Below are positions 35,975 through 44,769 of a stretch of DNA of 64,000 nt, one piece after another. Each line of letters starts with the position of its first letter. Position 1 is the first letter of the stretch. The stretch lies in assembly GCF_001021975.1 (NCBI RefSeq), contig NZ_CP009928.1:4569633-4633632 (forward strand), written 5' to 3'. The DNA comes from Chryseobacterium gallinarum (GTDB taxonomy: Bacteria; Bacteroidota; Bacteroidia; Flavobacteriales; Weeksellaceae). The translations under genes and the position numbers were made by a program. The notes under the pieces are model-generated. The model was not told the DNA's origin, did not search any database, and saw only the letters and a list, made by a program, of their open reading frames with translations.

Positions 35975-38929
35975 ATGAGAAAAAAACAATGCAAACTTGG
36001 TGTATTGGCCCTGCTTTTATTCGCTGAATATGGCTTTGCACAAAGTAAAGACAGCCTTTCAAAGGAAAATGCCATCAAAGAAGTGGTGGTGGTAGCTTTT
36101 GGGAAACAGAAGAAAGAAGAGATCACCGGATCAGTACAATCATTAAAGGCAAAAGACCTGTCTAATCTTCAAAACGGAAACGTCCTTCAGGGAATCGGAG
36201 GTAAGGTAGCAGGAGTACAGGTAGTTTCCTCCGGACAACCCGGTTCACAGCCTACAATAAGAATGAGGGGAATTGGCTCCATTAACGCTTCCAGTGATCC
36301 GTTGATCGTTTTGGACGGGATTCCCTATAGTGGAAACCTGAACAGTATCGCAGGATCAGATATTGAAAGTATTTCTTTCCTTGAAGATGCTTCTTCCAAC
36401 GCTCTATATGGTTCCAGAGGTGCCAACGGCGTCATTATTGTCAATACCAAACGAGGTAAAAATAAAAAACTGAGTGTGGATGTGGATGTGAAAACCGGGG
36501 TTAATTTCAGATCCATTGAGGATTATCCGGTGTATACCTCACCACAGGATTATTATACCGCTTTCTACAACAGGGCGAGAATTGGTGAAATTGCCAGGTT
36601 AAAGCAACCTGGAGCTGTTCCTTCCGGCCCTGCTCCCCATGATGTGGGACTTGCTGCATTAAGCAAACTAGGCTATAATGTTTATAATGTTCCTTTCAAT
36701 CAATTGATCAGGCAGGACGGTTCTTTTAATCCTGATGCAAAATTATTATATCAGGATAACTGGAAGAAGCTTCTTTTCAAACCGGCCTTGAGAAGAGAAG
36801 CCAATGTGGGGATTAATGCCAGCGGTGATCAGGTAAAATCCTATACGTCCTTAAATTATCTGGATGATAAAGGTTACCTTATCTCTTCCGGGTTTGAAAG
36901 ATTCGGAATCAGATCCAACCTGGATTATACCATTACTCCTAAATTAAAATTAACCTCCGCGCTGTCTTATACTTATAGCAAACAGGATTTTGGGGAGACA
37001 GGAGGATTTTCCAACCCATTTCAGTTTGCCAGAAATATCTCACCGTTTTACCCTGTCTTCTTAAGGGACGATAACTACCAAAGATTGTATGACAGTTACG
37101 GAAACGCCCTGTATGATTATGGAGACGGACAAGGTCCTAACGGAGCCACAAGATCCTATGCCGTTTTTGAGAACCCTGTTGGCAATCTGCAAAAAGATAA
37201 GTCCCGGACTACAAGTAATATTGCCAATGCCAATCTTGGTTTGAATTATGAGATCATCAAAGGATTGGATTTTACCTATAATTTTGGAGCGTATCTGGAA
37301 AATCTGAGAAACCTTCAGTTCGGAAATACGGAAGGAGGCACCTCATCATCAGTAGGCGGTACAATTACCAGAGGCTCACAGTTCAGATATACCCTGAACC
37401 ACCAGCAATTGCTCACCTATCAGAAGAGATTCAACAAGCATAGCTTCAATATCCTGATCGGTCATGAATTAAATAAAATTAAAAACGAAGGAATATCAGG
37501 AACAAAGCAACAACTTTTATTACCGGATTCATGGTCTTTTGACAATGCCGTGAAAATAACAGACCTGTCCGGAAGTGGTTACGAATATGCAGTAGAAGGT
37601 TATTTCTCAAGACTGCTTTATAATTATGATGGTAAATATTTCTTTAATGCCAATGTCAGAAGAGACGGTTCATCTGTATTTTCTCCTGAGAGCAGATGGG
37701 GAAATTTTTACGGGTTAGGAGCAGCATGGAATGTGGCTAAGGAAGATTTCCTTAAAGACAATACCGTCATCAATGCTTTAAAATTAAAAGTTTCTTATGG
37801 CCAGCAGGGAAATGATAATATTCTGCTGAATAACTCCACAAGAGATTATTATGCGTATCAGGATATATATGGAATTAACAATTTCGGTGATGGCAAGCCT
37901 GTTTTATCCCTTAAAAAACAAGGGAATAAGGATTTAAAATGGGAAACGTCCAAAAACCTGAATGCCGGCTTTGAAATTTCTCTTTTAAACAACAGGGTGT
38001 CATTAAATGCTGATTATTTTGAACGAAAAGTATCAGACATGATTTACACCCTTCCCCTTCCACCGTCCAATTCCGGTTCTTATGTGAAATATGGAAATAT
38101 AGGTGACATGACCAACCGCGGAGTACAGGCAAATGTCAATGTGGATATTCTCCGCAATGAAAATGTACAATGGAGCTTCTATGCCAATGCCACTCACTAT
38201 AAAAATAAAATCACAAGATTACCTGCAGAACAGAGAAGTACAGGGCTCGTTACAGGATTGTTTATCCTGACGGAAGGCGGAGACCGGTATACCTATTACC
38301 TTAAAGAATTTGCAGGGATAAATCCGGAAAACGGAGATGCCCTATGGTACCGGACTACGATCAACCCTGCCACTCAGAAAGAGGAAAGAACGATTACCAA
38401 CAACTATAAGGAAGCCACTGATTATAACACGGGAAAATCCGCTATTCCTAAAGTATATGGCGGATTCGGAACGGATATTACCTATAAAAGGCTGAACCTT
38501 TCCGTTAATTTTGCGTATCAGTTGGGCGGATATGGGTATGATGATATTTACAGAAGTTTATTCCATTCGGATACGTATGGGTCCAACTATTCTACTGACC
38601 TGGATAAAACCTGGACACCGGAAAATCCCAATGCAGCCTTACCGCGGGTAGATTTAACTTCTACCAATCAAAACGGGAATTCAACATTATATCTGATAAA
38701 ATCAGATTACATCAGCCTTCAGGACGTCACTTTATCATACCAGTTATCTGATGAATTTGCAAAGCAGGCAGGATTATCAGGTTTAAAAGTATATCTGACA
38801 GGAAACAACCTTTATTTATGGTCAAAGAGGAAAGGATATGATCCGAGAGCATCATTAACCGGGGTTTCTGATTCTTACAAATATTCCCTGTTATCGAGTG
38901 TCTCGTTAGGCTTTAAATTAACTTTTTAA
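35975..38929 (+). CDS. SusC/RagA-family TonB-dependent transporter
   Basis: The 984-aa outer-membrane protein has a signal peptide (ending GFAQ), a TonB-box-like segment (IKEVVVVAFGKQKKEEITGS), a plug domain (GKVAGVQVVSSGQPGSQPTI; RMRGIGSINASSDPLIVLDG; DASSNALYGSRGANGVIIVN) and a 22-strand-type barrel ending SVSLGFKLTF. The N-terminal carboxypeptidase-like domain found in many SusC proteins is absent; the TonB box comes right after the signal. It imports a large nutrient with its SusD partner, which starts 8 bases downstream. No hydrolase or sensor of a polysaccharide locus is next to it, so the substrate is not indicated. Confidence 0.95.
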   Translation: MRKKQCKLGVLALLLFAEYGFAQSKDSLSKENAIKEVVVVAFGKQKKEEITGSVQSLKAKDLSNLQNGNVLQGIGGKVAGVQVVSSGQPGSQPTIRMRGIGSINASSDPLIVLDGIPYSGNLNSIAGSDIESISFLEDASSNALYGSRGANGVIIVNTKRGKNKKLSVDVDVKTGVNFRSIEDYPVYTSPQDYYTAFYNRARIGEIARLKQPGAVPSGPAPHDVGLAALSKLGYNVYNVPFNQLIRQDGSFNPDAKLLYQDNWKKLLFKPALRREANVGINASGDQVKSYTSLNYLDDKGYLISSGFERFGIRSNLDYTITPKLKLTSALSYTYSKQDFGETGGFSNPFQFARNISPFYPVFLRDDNYQRLYDSYGNALYDYGDGQGPNGATRSYAVFENPVGNLQKDKSRTTSNIANANLGLNYEIIKGLDFTYNFGAYLENLRNLQFGNTEGGTSSSVGGTITRGSQFRYTLNHQQLLTYQKRFNKHSFNILIGHELNKIKNEGISGTKQQLLLPDSWSFDNAVKITDLSGSGYEYAVEGYFSRLLYNYDGKYFFNANVRRDGSSVFSPESRWGNFYGLGAAWNVAKEDFLKDNTVINALKLKVSYGQQGNDNILLNNSTRDYYAYQDIYGINNFGDGKPVLSLKKQGNKDLKWETSKNLNAGFEISLLNNRVSLNADYFERKVSDMIYTLPLPPSNSGSYVKYGNIGDMTNRGVQANVNVDILRNENVQWSFYANATHYKNKITRLPAEQRSTGLVTGLFILTEGGDRYTYYLKEFAGINPENGDALWYRTTINPATQKEERTITNNYKEATDYNTGKSAIPKVYGGFGTDITYKRLNLSVNFAYQLGGYGYDDIYRSLFHSDTYGSNYSTDLDKTWTPENPNAALPRVDLTSTNQNGNSTLYLIKSDYISLQDVTLSYQLSDEFAKQAGLSGLKVYLTGNNLYLWSKRKGYDPRASLTGVSDSYKYSLLSSVSLGFKLTF

Positions 38930-38937
38930 AAAAATTT

Positions 38938-40401
38938 ATGAAAACAATAAAATACTTTATAGCAACCATAGCCATTGGCCTTCTTACTTCAAGCTGCGCC
39001 AATGATCTGAATACTTTGCCGGACGGGGATATTTCCGGAGAGCAATTGAATAACGATTCATCGAGCCCTGAAAAAATATTAGGAGGAATCTACCTTGATC
39101 TTCGCAGCAATGGCGCCGGAGGCACTACCTCTCACTCTGATTTTGGAATCATGGCTATAAAAGCCGGTGCAGACCTGATGTCCAATGACGTGATACAGTC
39201 TACCAACCAGCATTTGGGAATGTTTTATAATTATGAAGCAACCAATGCCAGTAATTTAGCTTCAGAGATTGTATGGACTACTTTTTATGCCAGGATATTT
39301 GTTATTAATAAATTACTTGACGATTTACAGAAAGATACGGGTTCAAAAAACAGGGCTATCAAAGGGCAATTGCTTGCGTTAAGGGCTTACTCCTATTTTT
39401 ATCTGGTTCGTTTTTATGCTAATGATTACCAGGGGCATTCATCTGACCCGGGGCTTCCATTGGTTCTTACAAGCAGCAACCCTAGCCAGGGATTGCCCAG
39501 GTCCACTGTATCGGAAGTATACGGACAGATTACCAGGGATATTGAAGAATCCATCCAGCTTCTGGACAGCTTTGCACGGCCAACGAAAGCCCAGATCGAT
39601 CAGAGAACAGCTAAAGCTATTGCTGCTGAGGTATATTTACAAACCGGAAACTATCAAAAAGCAGCTCAGTATGCTGCAGAAAGTAAAGAAGGCATCGCTT
39701 TGATGACTGAGAGTGAATATACCACTACCGGATTTTCCAATATCAATAACCCTGAAGTGATATGGGGCTTCCATAATACCATTTCCACCATGAGTATCGG
39801 GAATTATTATGCTTCTTTCTTCTCAATGTTTGACAATACCAATGAAGGGTATGCCGGTGCGGCACAAATCCGTAAGTTGATTGATAAACGTCTTTACGAA
39901 GCTATTCCAGCAACGGATTACCGTAAAAAGGTATTCAACGGAAGCCAGAGTGCCCAATACACATTCAACGGAAAAACTAAAAATTATCCGGCCTATGTAA
40001 GCTGGAAATTTAAGGATCCAAGCCTTTTTGAAGGAGATTATATCTACATCAGGGCTTCCTCACTGTATTATATAGAAGCTGAAGCATTGGCCAGACAAGG
40101 AAGGGAAACCGAAGCCAGACAGGTATTATTTGATATTTCGTCCAAAAGGGATAAAGCCTATACCCTGTCTGTAAAATCAGGAAACGAACTGATTAATGAA
40201 ATTATCCTTCAAAAAAGAATAGAACTTTGGGGTGAAGGGTATGCATGGTTTGATATGAAGAGGTTAAATATTCCTTTAGAAAGAGTGTACACCGGAACCA
40301 ATCATACTTTTGGCAGGTTTAACCTGACACCGGATAAATTTAAATTCCAGATTCCTAATAAAGAGATTAATAATAACCCACAAATCCAACAGAATGACTA
40401 G
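38938..40401 (+). CDS. SusD/RagB-family nutrient-binding lipoprotein
   Basis: The 487-aa protein has a lipobox (LLTSSC, Cys20) and SusD features: GDISGEQLNNDSSSPEKILG, helical TPR-like pairs (QLLALRAYSYFYLVRFYAND; AKAIAAEVYLQTGNYQKAAQ), YIRASSLYYIEAEALARQGR and the C-terminal QKRIELWGEGYAWFDMKRLN. It is a surface lipoprotein that caps the SusC barrel. It is co-transcribed with the SusC gene (8-base gap) and is followed by a strong terminator. Confidence 0.95.
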   Translation: MKTIKYFIATIAIGLLTSSCANDLNTLPDGDISGEQLNNDSSSPEKILGGIYLDLRSNGAGGTTSHSDFGIMAIKAGADLMSNDVIQSTNQHLGMFYNYEATNASNLASEIVWTTFYARIFVINKLLDDLQKDTGSKNRAIKGQLLALRAYSYFYLVRFYANDYQGHSSDPGLPLVLTSSNPSQGLPRSTVSEVYGQITRDIEESIQLLDSFARPTKAQIDQRTAKAIAAEVYLQTGNYQKAAQYAAESKEGIALMTESEYTTTGFSNINNPEVIWGFHNTISTMSIGNYYASFFSMFDNTNEGYAGAAQIRKLIDKRLYEAIPATDYRKKVFNGSQSAQYTFNGKTKNYPAYVSWKFKDPSLFEGDYIYIRASSLYYIEAEALARQGRETEARQVLFDISSKRDKAYTLSVKSGNELINEIILQKRIELWGEGYAWFDMKRLNIPLERVYTGTNHTFGRFNLTPDKFKFQIPNKEINNNPQIQQND

Positions 40402-40446
40402 ATAGAACGCTGAAAACCTTTACAATTATTTTAATATATTCTATGT

Positions 40447-40480
40447 AAGGCGCCATTTGCTTAAAATGGTGCCTTTTTTT
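40447..40480 (+). terminator. Terminator of the SusC/SusD operon
   Basis: A 12-base stem AAGGCGCCATTT / AAATGGTGCCTT (40447-40458, 40464-40475), one G-U wobble and a T7 tail. Confidence 0.88.
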
Positions 40481-40601
40481 AATGAAACCCAGAAACCAAT
40501 AGAGTTGTTCAGGATCAGTCTCAAAAATTGGGGACATAAATTGGGTCTTGAATATAAAAAATTCTGTCCATTATTGATTAGCATCAAAATTATTGAGCTC
40601 G

Positions 40602-40805
40602 TTTTTCACGCAAAGTTTTTTAAAAAATAATGTTCTATTTCAAGTAGGCAAAGAAGGCAGCATAGCTGCTGACTAAGCGCATGCAAAGTCTTCGCTTCAT
40701 CAGAATCGATTAAAGATCGCTTCATCAGAATCGATTAAAGATCGATTCATTTCTTAGCTTACTTAAAATAAAGAGTAATCAAAAAAAAATCTTTGCGTGA
40801 ATTTT
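40602..40805. repeat. MITE-like element with terminal inverted repeats
   Basis: About 200 bases bounded by TTCACGCAAAG (40605-40615) and its inverse CTTTGCGTGAA (40791-40801), each with an outer or inner T/A run. Inside is a 25-base tandem repeat (40693-40717 and 40718-40742, beginning CGCTTCATCAGAATCG) with a third partial copy. It has no ORF. The size and inverted ends fit a small non-autonomous element. The rest of the gap 40402-40963 shows nothing else except the SusD terminator. Confidence 0.5.
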
Positions 40806-40963
40806 AATAATTAAATACATCTAAATGTTATATGCCCCCAACTTTTGCGCTTGATCCGTTGTTCAACTTTCCAGGGCCTGATAATTTAGATTTTATCTGC
40901 AAAGATTAATTCAGAATAAAAAAAGTTGATTCAGACTCCTTTCCACATATTGTGGTAAAGCTC

Positions 40964-42232
40964 CTAATCAAACTTGATAAACATCTGCTCAAAATTCAGG
41001 GTCATGGTATTGAACTGACGGATTACATCCTGACCAATATTTCCATACACTGTTTCTTTATTAATCCGGGTTTTTAATAAGCTGATATCTTTGAGAGGAA
41101 CCTGTTTTCCCAAAATATGGAATGTATGATCTACTTTAAAACCTTCATGTTCAATTTTTCCTCCTGCTCCCCCCATACCGATTTTGGTAATCTTGTATTT
41201 TTTATCTATTTCCTTTTTATTTTCCTCATAAAAGGGAGCATATAAAATCGTGTGATCTGCTCCGGTGTCAAACGTAAAATGCATGCCATCTATAAAAACC
41301 AGAGGAGACAGACCATCAATAGCCATATTAGCCGGTGTATTTATCTTTGTTTCATTTTCAGGTACTGTAAAATAATCATCCCGGGTAATCTGTACTTCCT
41401 TCAATGCCTCAATCACAGGAAATCCCAGAATGCCATTAATCTGATAATTAATCTGCGGGAAACTAAGCGCATTATCTGCAAATACAAGGAATACGGCATT
41501 TTCTATGACTGCATTTCCCAATACCAGCTTTTTGCAAACGGCAAGATCTGCTTTTACTGAGATACCGGTAATAGCATCTACATCAATACCTGCAGGAATA
41601 ATTTTCATGTTCAAGCGCCTGGCAGTGGAAACCGAAACAGTAGAAATATTAGCTCCCGTATCAAAAATAAAGTTCATAGCGTCCTCTCCTACCTTTATTT
41701 TCAGATTTTTTAATCCGGCTACATCTTTTTCCATCTTAATGCGGATTCCTCCATTAATGGAAATTCTCTGACGCGGTTCATTTTCAAGCGCAGTCCAGAT
41801 TTTAAGGTTATTTTTCAGGTCCTTTACCTCTCCTTCCGAAAGCAGATTGCTATACCGGCTAAGGACAGTCTTTACCGCATTTTTTGCCCCGGAATAATCA
41901 TATTGCTTCATGCAGTTGTCTTCCTTTATATGCCATATTTTAAGCATCAATGAATCCGGCAGTACCACTTTTGACTTTTCCAGTTGTAAAATTTTATCAT
42001 TGGATAATTCAGGTTTGTTAAAAGCATTATCAAGTATTGCTTCAGTAAAATACTGATATTCCGTAGTAAGGCCTTGCCGGGATCCGGCAAAAAGATCACG
42101 GGCTTTGAAAAAATTCTTTTGCTTTATCTGGTGGTATATATTGCCAAATGCTGCATTACGGGCCTGTCCGGAGCCGGTAACCGTTACCAGCATCATCATA
42201 AATAGCACAATGGCGTTTAGCGTTTTCTTCAT
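40964..42232 (-). CDS. Secreted retropepsin-like aspartyl protease
   Basis: The start at 42232 gives a signal peptide MKKTLNAIVLFMMMLVTVTG. The first 170 residues are helical. Two retroviral-type aspartyl-protease motifs follow: NFIFDTGANISTVSVSTARR and MHFTFDTGADHTILYAPFY, each with the DTG triad, and the flap-like segments INGILGFPVIEAL and GNIGQDVIRQFNTMTLNF. Two lobes in one chain suggest an intramolecular dimer. The protein probably acts in the periplasm or outside. An upstream ATG at 42298 would add 22 residues before the signal and is unlikely. Confidence 0.85.
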   Translation of the reverse strand: MKKTLNAIVLFMMMLVTVTGSGQARNAAFGNIYHQIKQKNFFKARDLFAGSRQGLTTEYQYFTEAILDNAFNKPELSNDKILQLEKSKVVLPDSLMLKIWHIKEDNCMKQYDYSGAKNAVKTVLSRYSNLLSEGEVKDLKNNLKIWTALENEPRQRISINGGIRIKMEKDVAGLKNLKIKVGEDAMNFIFDTGANISTVSVSTARRLNMKIIPAGIDVDAITGISVKADLAVCKKLVLGNAVIENAVFLVFADNALSFPQINYQINGILGFPVIEALKEVQITRDDYFTVPENETKINTPANMAIDGLSPLVFIDGMHFTFDTGADHTILYAPFYEENKKEIDKKYKITKIGMGGAGGKIEHEGFKVDHTFHILGKQVPLKDISLLKTRINKETVYGNIGQDVIRQFNTMTLNFEQMFIKFD

Positions 42233-42406
42233 CAAAAATGATCCTGCATTCAGATGTTTTATGTTACCTTTAATAATTTCAGTACGGGAGTTCTTCATAG
42301 GTATATTATTAGTGGCCCGGATTTTAAACCGTTTTAGCCGCTAATTTATTAAATCTGACAGGATAAGGAAATAAAACCGGGGTTTAAAATGATATTATTA
42401 CTGTAA

Positions 42407-42919
42407 TTATCTGCCTGTTTTTTTAAATTCATCAAGTTTCCGCTTCATCAGCTCTATTTCTTTAGCCTGCGATTCAAGGATATTCTTTTGCAGTTCTATC
42501 AATTCCGGGTCCGTAAGCTTTGTTTTCTCAGACATTAACAGGGCGGCAGCGTGATGAGGTATCATTCCTTTCACAAATTCTTTGTCCCCCACAAACATCT
42601 GTTCTCTGATTCCAAACCAGGAAAAGATTCCAATCACTACAGAAATGAGTATGATGATCCTGTTCATTTTCTTATTCACATACATGGGTTTCATCACCAG
42701 CAATTCGATAAGCAGCATTGCAGAGACCATCAGGAGGGTCATATAAAGATTGTTGATATTCAGGATCAGATTTTGCCAACCGTCTATCATAGCATACATA
42801 ATAAAATACATAGCGACAAACATAGCTGCAGCCATCACAACAAAACGCATATACATTGAAGAAGATTTTGTATTTTCTGATGAATGGGACATCTCGTGTT
42901 TATTATGTATTTTTTCCAT
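42407..42919 (-). CDS. DUF305-type membrane protein
   Basis: The 170-aa protein has a polar His/Met-rich N-terminus (MEKIHNKHEMSHSSENTKSS) and three transmembrane helices (residues about 25-50, 55-75, 85-105). A DUF305-like segment with the metal-type motif KGMIPHHAAALLMSEKTKL follows, then a C-terminal coiled coil. DUF305 proteins are ferritin-like and often occur with copper resistance genes; the His/Met-rich start would fit metal binding. No copper gene is adjacent here. Confidence 0.8.
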   Translation of the reverse strand: MEKIHNKHEMSHSSENTKSSSMYMRFVVMAAAMFVAMYFIMYAMIDGWQNLILNINNLYMTLLMVSAMLLIELLVMKPMYVNKKMNRIIILISVVIGIFSWFGIREQMFVGDKEFVKGMIPHHAAALLMSEKTKLTDPELIELQKNILESQAKEIELMKRKLDEFKKTGR

Positions 42920-43160
42920 GTCAAGAAATTGTATTTATTCTGTTCAATTGCACATGAATACGCTACGGATCCTGTAGGATCATTATAAAAATACAAACAA
43001 TTGTTTAATGTATTATATGATTACAATCATAAACGTTACTCTGAACTTGTCACTAAAACGTCTACAGTAATGTCAGATAGTATTCAAAAAAAATCTCAGA
43101 ATATGCATTCTGAGATCAATTAACAAGTATTAATTATTGGGAGGGAACTGAAATCTGAAA

Positions 43161-43472
43161 TCAGGGATACATCCGTTTCCACCTGGTAATGGTATTTCTG
43201 CTCATCTTAAATAAGAGTGAGAGTTCTTTATTACTGCAGGGATTTTTTTTCTGATAATTTAAAATTTCAATAATAGAATTTTTATCATAGGATTTACGCT
43301 TCTGGTTGCTTTTGTTATTTCCGAAAATGATCTCATTCAGCGTAATAATATCCAGGGCTTCCAGTTTTCTTTTCTTGAGAACCTGTTCACAAATCTCTTT
43401 TTTTTCAGGATATTTCCAATCCAGCATATCCATATAAAGTTGTTTATAATTGGGTCTTAATGTATCTTTCAT
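43161..43472 (-). CDS. Small HTH protein, transposase-related type
   Basis: The 103-aa cytoplasmic protein has a conserved opening (LRPNYKQLYMDMLDWKYPEK), a middle LDIITLNEIIFG block and a C-terminal helix-turn-helix of the Hin/transposase type (NKELSLLFKMSRNTITRWKR). Such proteins occur in many copies in Chryseobacterium-like genomes without a catalytic transposase domain, so it is likely a DNA-binding regulator. It starts 26 bases after the 143-aa HTH protein gene on the same strand; the two form an operon. Confidence 0.7.
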   Translation of the reverse strand: MKDTLRPNYKQLYMDMLDWKYPEKKEICEQVLKKRKLEALDIITLNEIIFGNNKSNQKRKSYDKNSIIEILNYQKKNPCSNKELSLLFKMSRNTITRWKRMYP

Positions 43473-43498
43473 CTTCCTAATTATTTTTTCAGTATTAT

Positions 43499-43930
43499 TT
43501 ACAGATCAGATGTTACCTGATGTTTTGCGATCCACTTGTAAAGTGTTGTCCTGGGAATTCTGTAATCATCTATAATCTCCTGTTTTGTCTTTTTCCCTGT
43601 CCGGACCAGTTCCAATACAAATTCGATAAGTTCATCAGAATAAATATTTTTTCTGAACTGCATAAGCTGGGATTTTTCTTTCTTTCTAACCGGATTGGCA
43701 TATTGTGGTGTATAAAGAATCAAATGCTGGGAATATATCCTGAAAAAATCATATCTCAACAGTTTAGACCATTTGAGAAGTTCTCCGGTAGAAATCTCTT
43801 TTTTTCCAAACGTTTCTAAAACGGTATGCTCAGGAATTCTGAAAACTTCGGCAATATGCCTTATAGTAACTTCCATTTCCTCTGTTTTACTTTTAATAAG
43901 CTCACCTATATGAATCTCTTTGTATAACAT
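43499..43930 (-). CDS. HTH protein with two DNA-binding segments
   Basis: The 143-aa protein begins like an XRE-type regulator (EIHIGELIKSKTEEMEVTIR; HIAEVFRIPEHTVLETF) and ends in a transposase-type HTH (TKQEIIDDYRIPRTTLYKWI). No nuclease residues are seen. It is the first gene of the pair with 43161-43472. A hairpin followed by ATTTTT (43952-43980) ends 21 bases before its ATG, so its expression could be controlled by premature termination (inference). Confidence 0.7.
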   Translation of the reverse strand: MLYKEIHIGELIKSKTEEMEVTIRHIAEVFRIPEHTVLETFGKKEISTGELLKWSKLLRYDFFRIYSQHLILYTPQYANPVRKKEKSQLMQFRKNIYSDELIEFVLELVRTGKKTKQEIIDDYRIPRTTLYKWIAKHQVTSDL

Positions 43931-43945
43931 ATTTTTCTCAGTTTT

Positions 43946-43980
43946 AAAAATGCCGGAGTATTTAAATGCTATACTCTGGC
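43946..43980 (-). terminator. Hairpin in leader of the HTH pair
   Basis: GCCGGAGTAT / ATACTCTGGC (43952-43961, 43971-43980) with one wobble pair. The minus-strand RNA continues ATTTTTAAAAC and reaches the ATG at 43930. It could be a second terminator for the lipoprotein gene or an attenuator. Confidence 0.5.
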
Positions 43981-43994
43981 TTATAGATTATTGT

Positions 43995-44048
43995 AAAAAC
44001 TCAATCTCATCACCCTGTAAGAGGGAATGTACACAGGCTCAGATTGAG
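43995..44048 (-). terminator. Branched terminator after the 56-aa lipoprotein
   Basis: An outer stem CTCAATCT / AGATTGAG (44000-44007, 44041-44048) encloses an inner stem CCTGT / ACAGG (44014-44018, 44033-44037). On the minus strand TTTTT follows. It lies 37 bases after the stop codon of the small lipoprotein gene. Confidence 0.6.
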
Positions 44049-44084
44049 AATAACAACTCGTTGTAATGTGTTTTTAGAATCTGA

Positions 44085-44255
44085 TTAAGCCTGGTACCTT
44101 TTGTAAAGGACTTCCAATGTGTCACCGCCAGACAGTTGCATTGCAGAGGTTATTCCAGAATGAGTTTTACTTCTGATATCTGTTGATTGGGGATTGGCAG
44201 CAGGGGGTCTACAGGAAAACAATGCCGGGAGCAATATTGCTAAATTTTTTCTCAT
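44085..44255 (-). CDS. 56-aa predicted lipoprotein
   Basis: A short ORF encodes MRKNLAILLPALFSCRPPAA, then NPQSTDIRSKTHSGITSAMQ and LSGGDTLEVLYKRYQA. The first 15 residues are a lipoprotein signal with lipobox ALFSC. The mature peptide would be about 42 residues with no obvious fold. It has its own terminator and upstream boxes shared with the regulator genes at 33302 and 44770. It could be an anchored small protein or a signal-peptide-derived cue for a TPR sensor (speculative). Confidence 0.6.
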   Translation of the reverse strand: MRKNLAILLPALFSCRPPAANPQSTDIRSKTHSGITSAMQLSGGDTLEVLYKRYQA

Positions 44256-44769
44256 AATTTAATATTAATAGTTGGTGTAGTCAATTAAAACAGTTTAGAT
44301 TAAAAGATCAGAAGCAAAGCAACATTATTATTTTCATTAAAACACTTCTTAATCTTTAGTATAAATTTCAAAAAAATGAAATCAAGCGACCAAAAAAGAA
44401 CATTCTACAAATACCCTTCAATACATACAATACACTGATTAACAATTAATTATTTTCTTAAAGAAATCTTAAAATGAACATAATCATTCGATTTAAACTC
44501 TTTTATACTTGAAAAATTTATTGAAAACTGGTTTTTGTAGTATAAGGAAATTCGCGAATATACATCCCTGTAATTAAAAAAAATCTACATGAGGAATCAT
44601 TATGATTACAGATTAAAAGATAATAATATCATTTTCTACTTTTAGTATAAGCTCTATCAGTAAAAAGGAAGTACTCGCAGTATATTACAAAGAAAACCGC
44701 CTGTAAAAGACAGCTCCAGGTTACAAACATTAAAAATATATTCTATTATTATCAGCAATACAGGAATCT
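44256..44769. other. Upstream region of small lipoprotein with shared boxes
   Basis: It has no ORF. A 24-base box at 44400-44423 (ACATTCTACAAATACCCTTC...) matches 46354-46377 at 20 of 24 positions, and TACACTGATTAACAATTA (44431-44448) is identical to 35022-35039. The segments near 44295-44375 and 44605-44660 are also loosely alike (AGATTAAAAGAT...TTTAGTATAA). Confidence 0.45.

Noticed and set aside
40693..40750. Tandem repeat considered as a CRISPR array
   Set aside because: The units are directly adjacent with no spacers, and no cas gene is present.
1794..40857. 15-base match GGATCAAGCGCAAAA between 1794-1808 and 40843-40857 (inverted)
   Set aside because: A few 15-base matches are expected by chance in 64 kb counting both strands, and the flanks do not match.
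43161..43930. The two small HTH genes as an insertion sequence
   Set aside because: There is no catalytic transposase domain and no inverted ends flank them; they look like a regulator pair.
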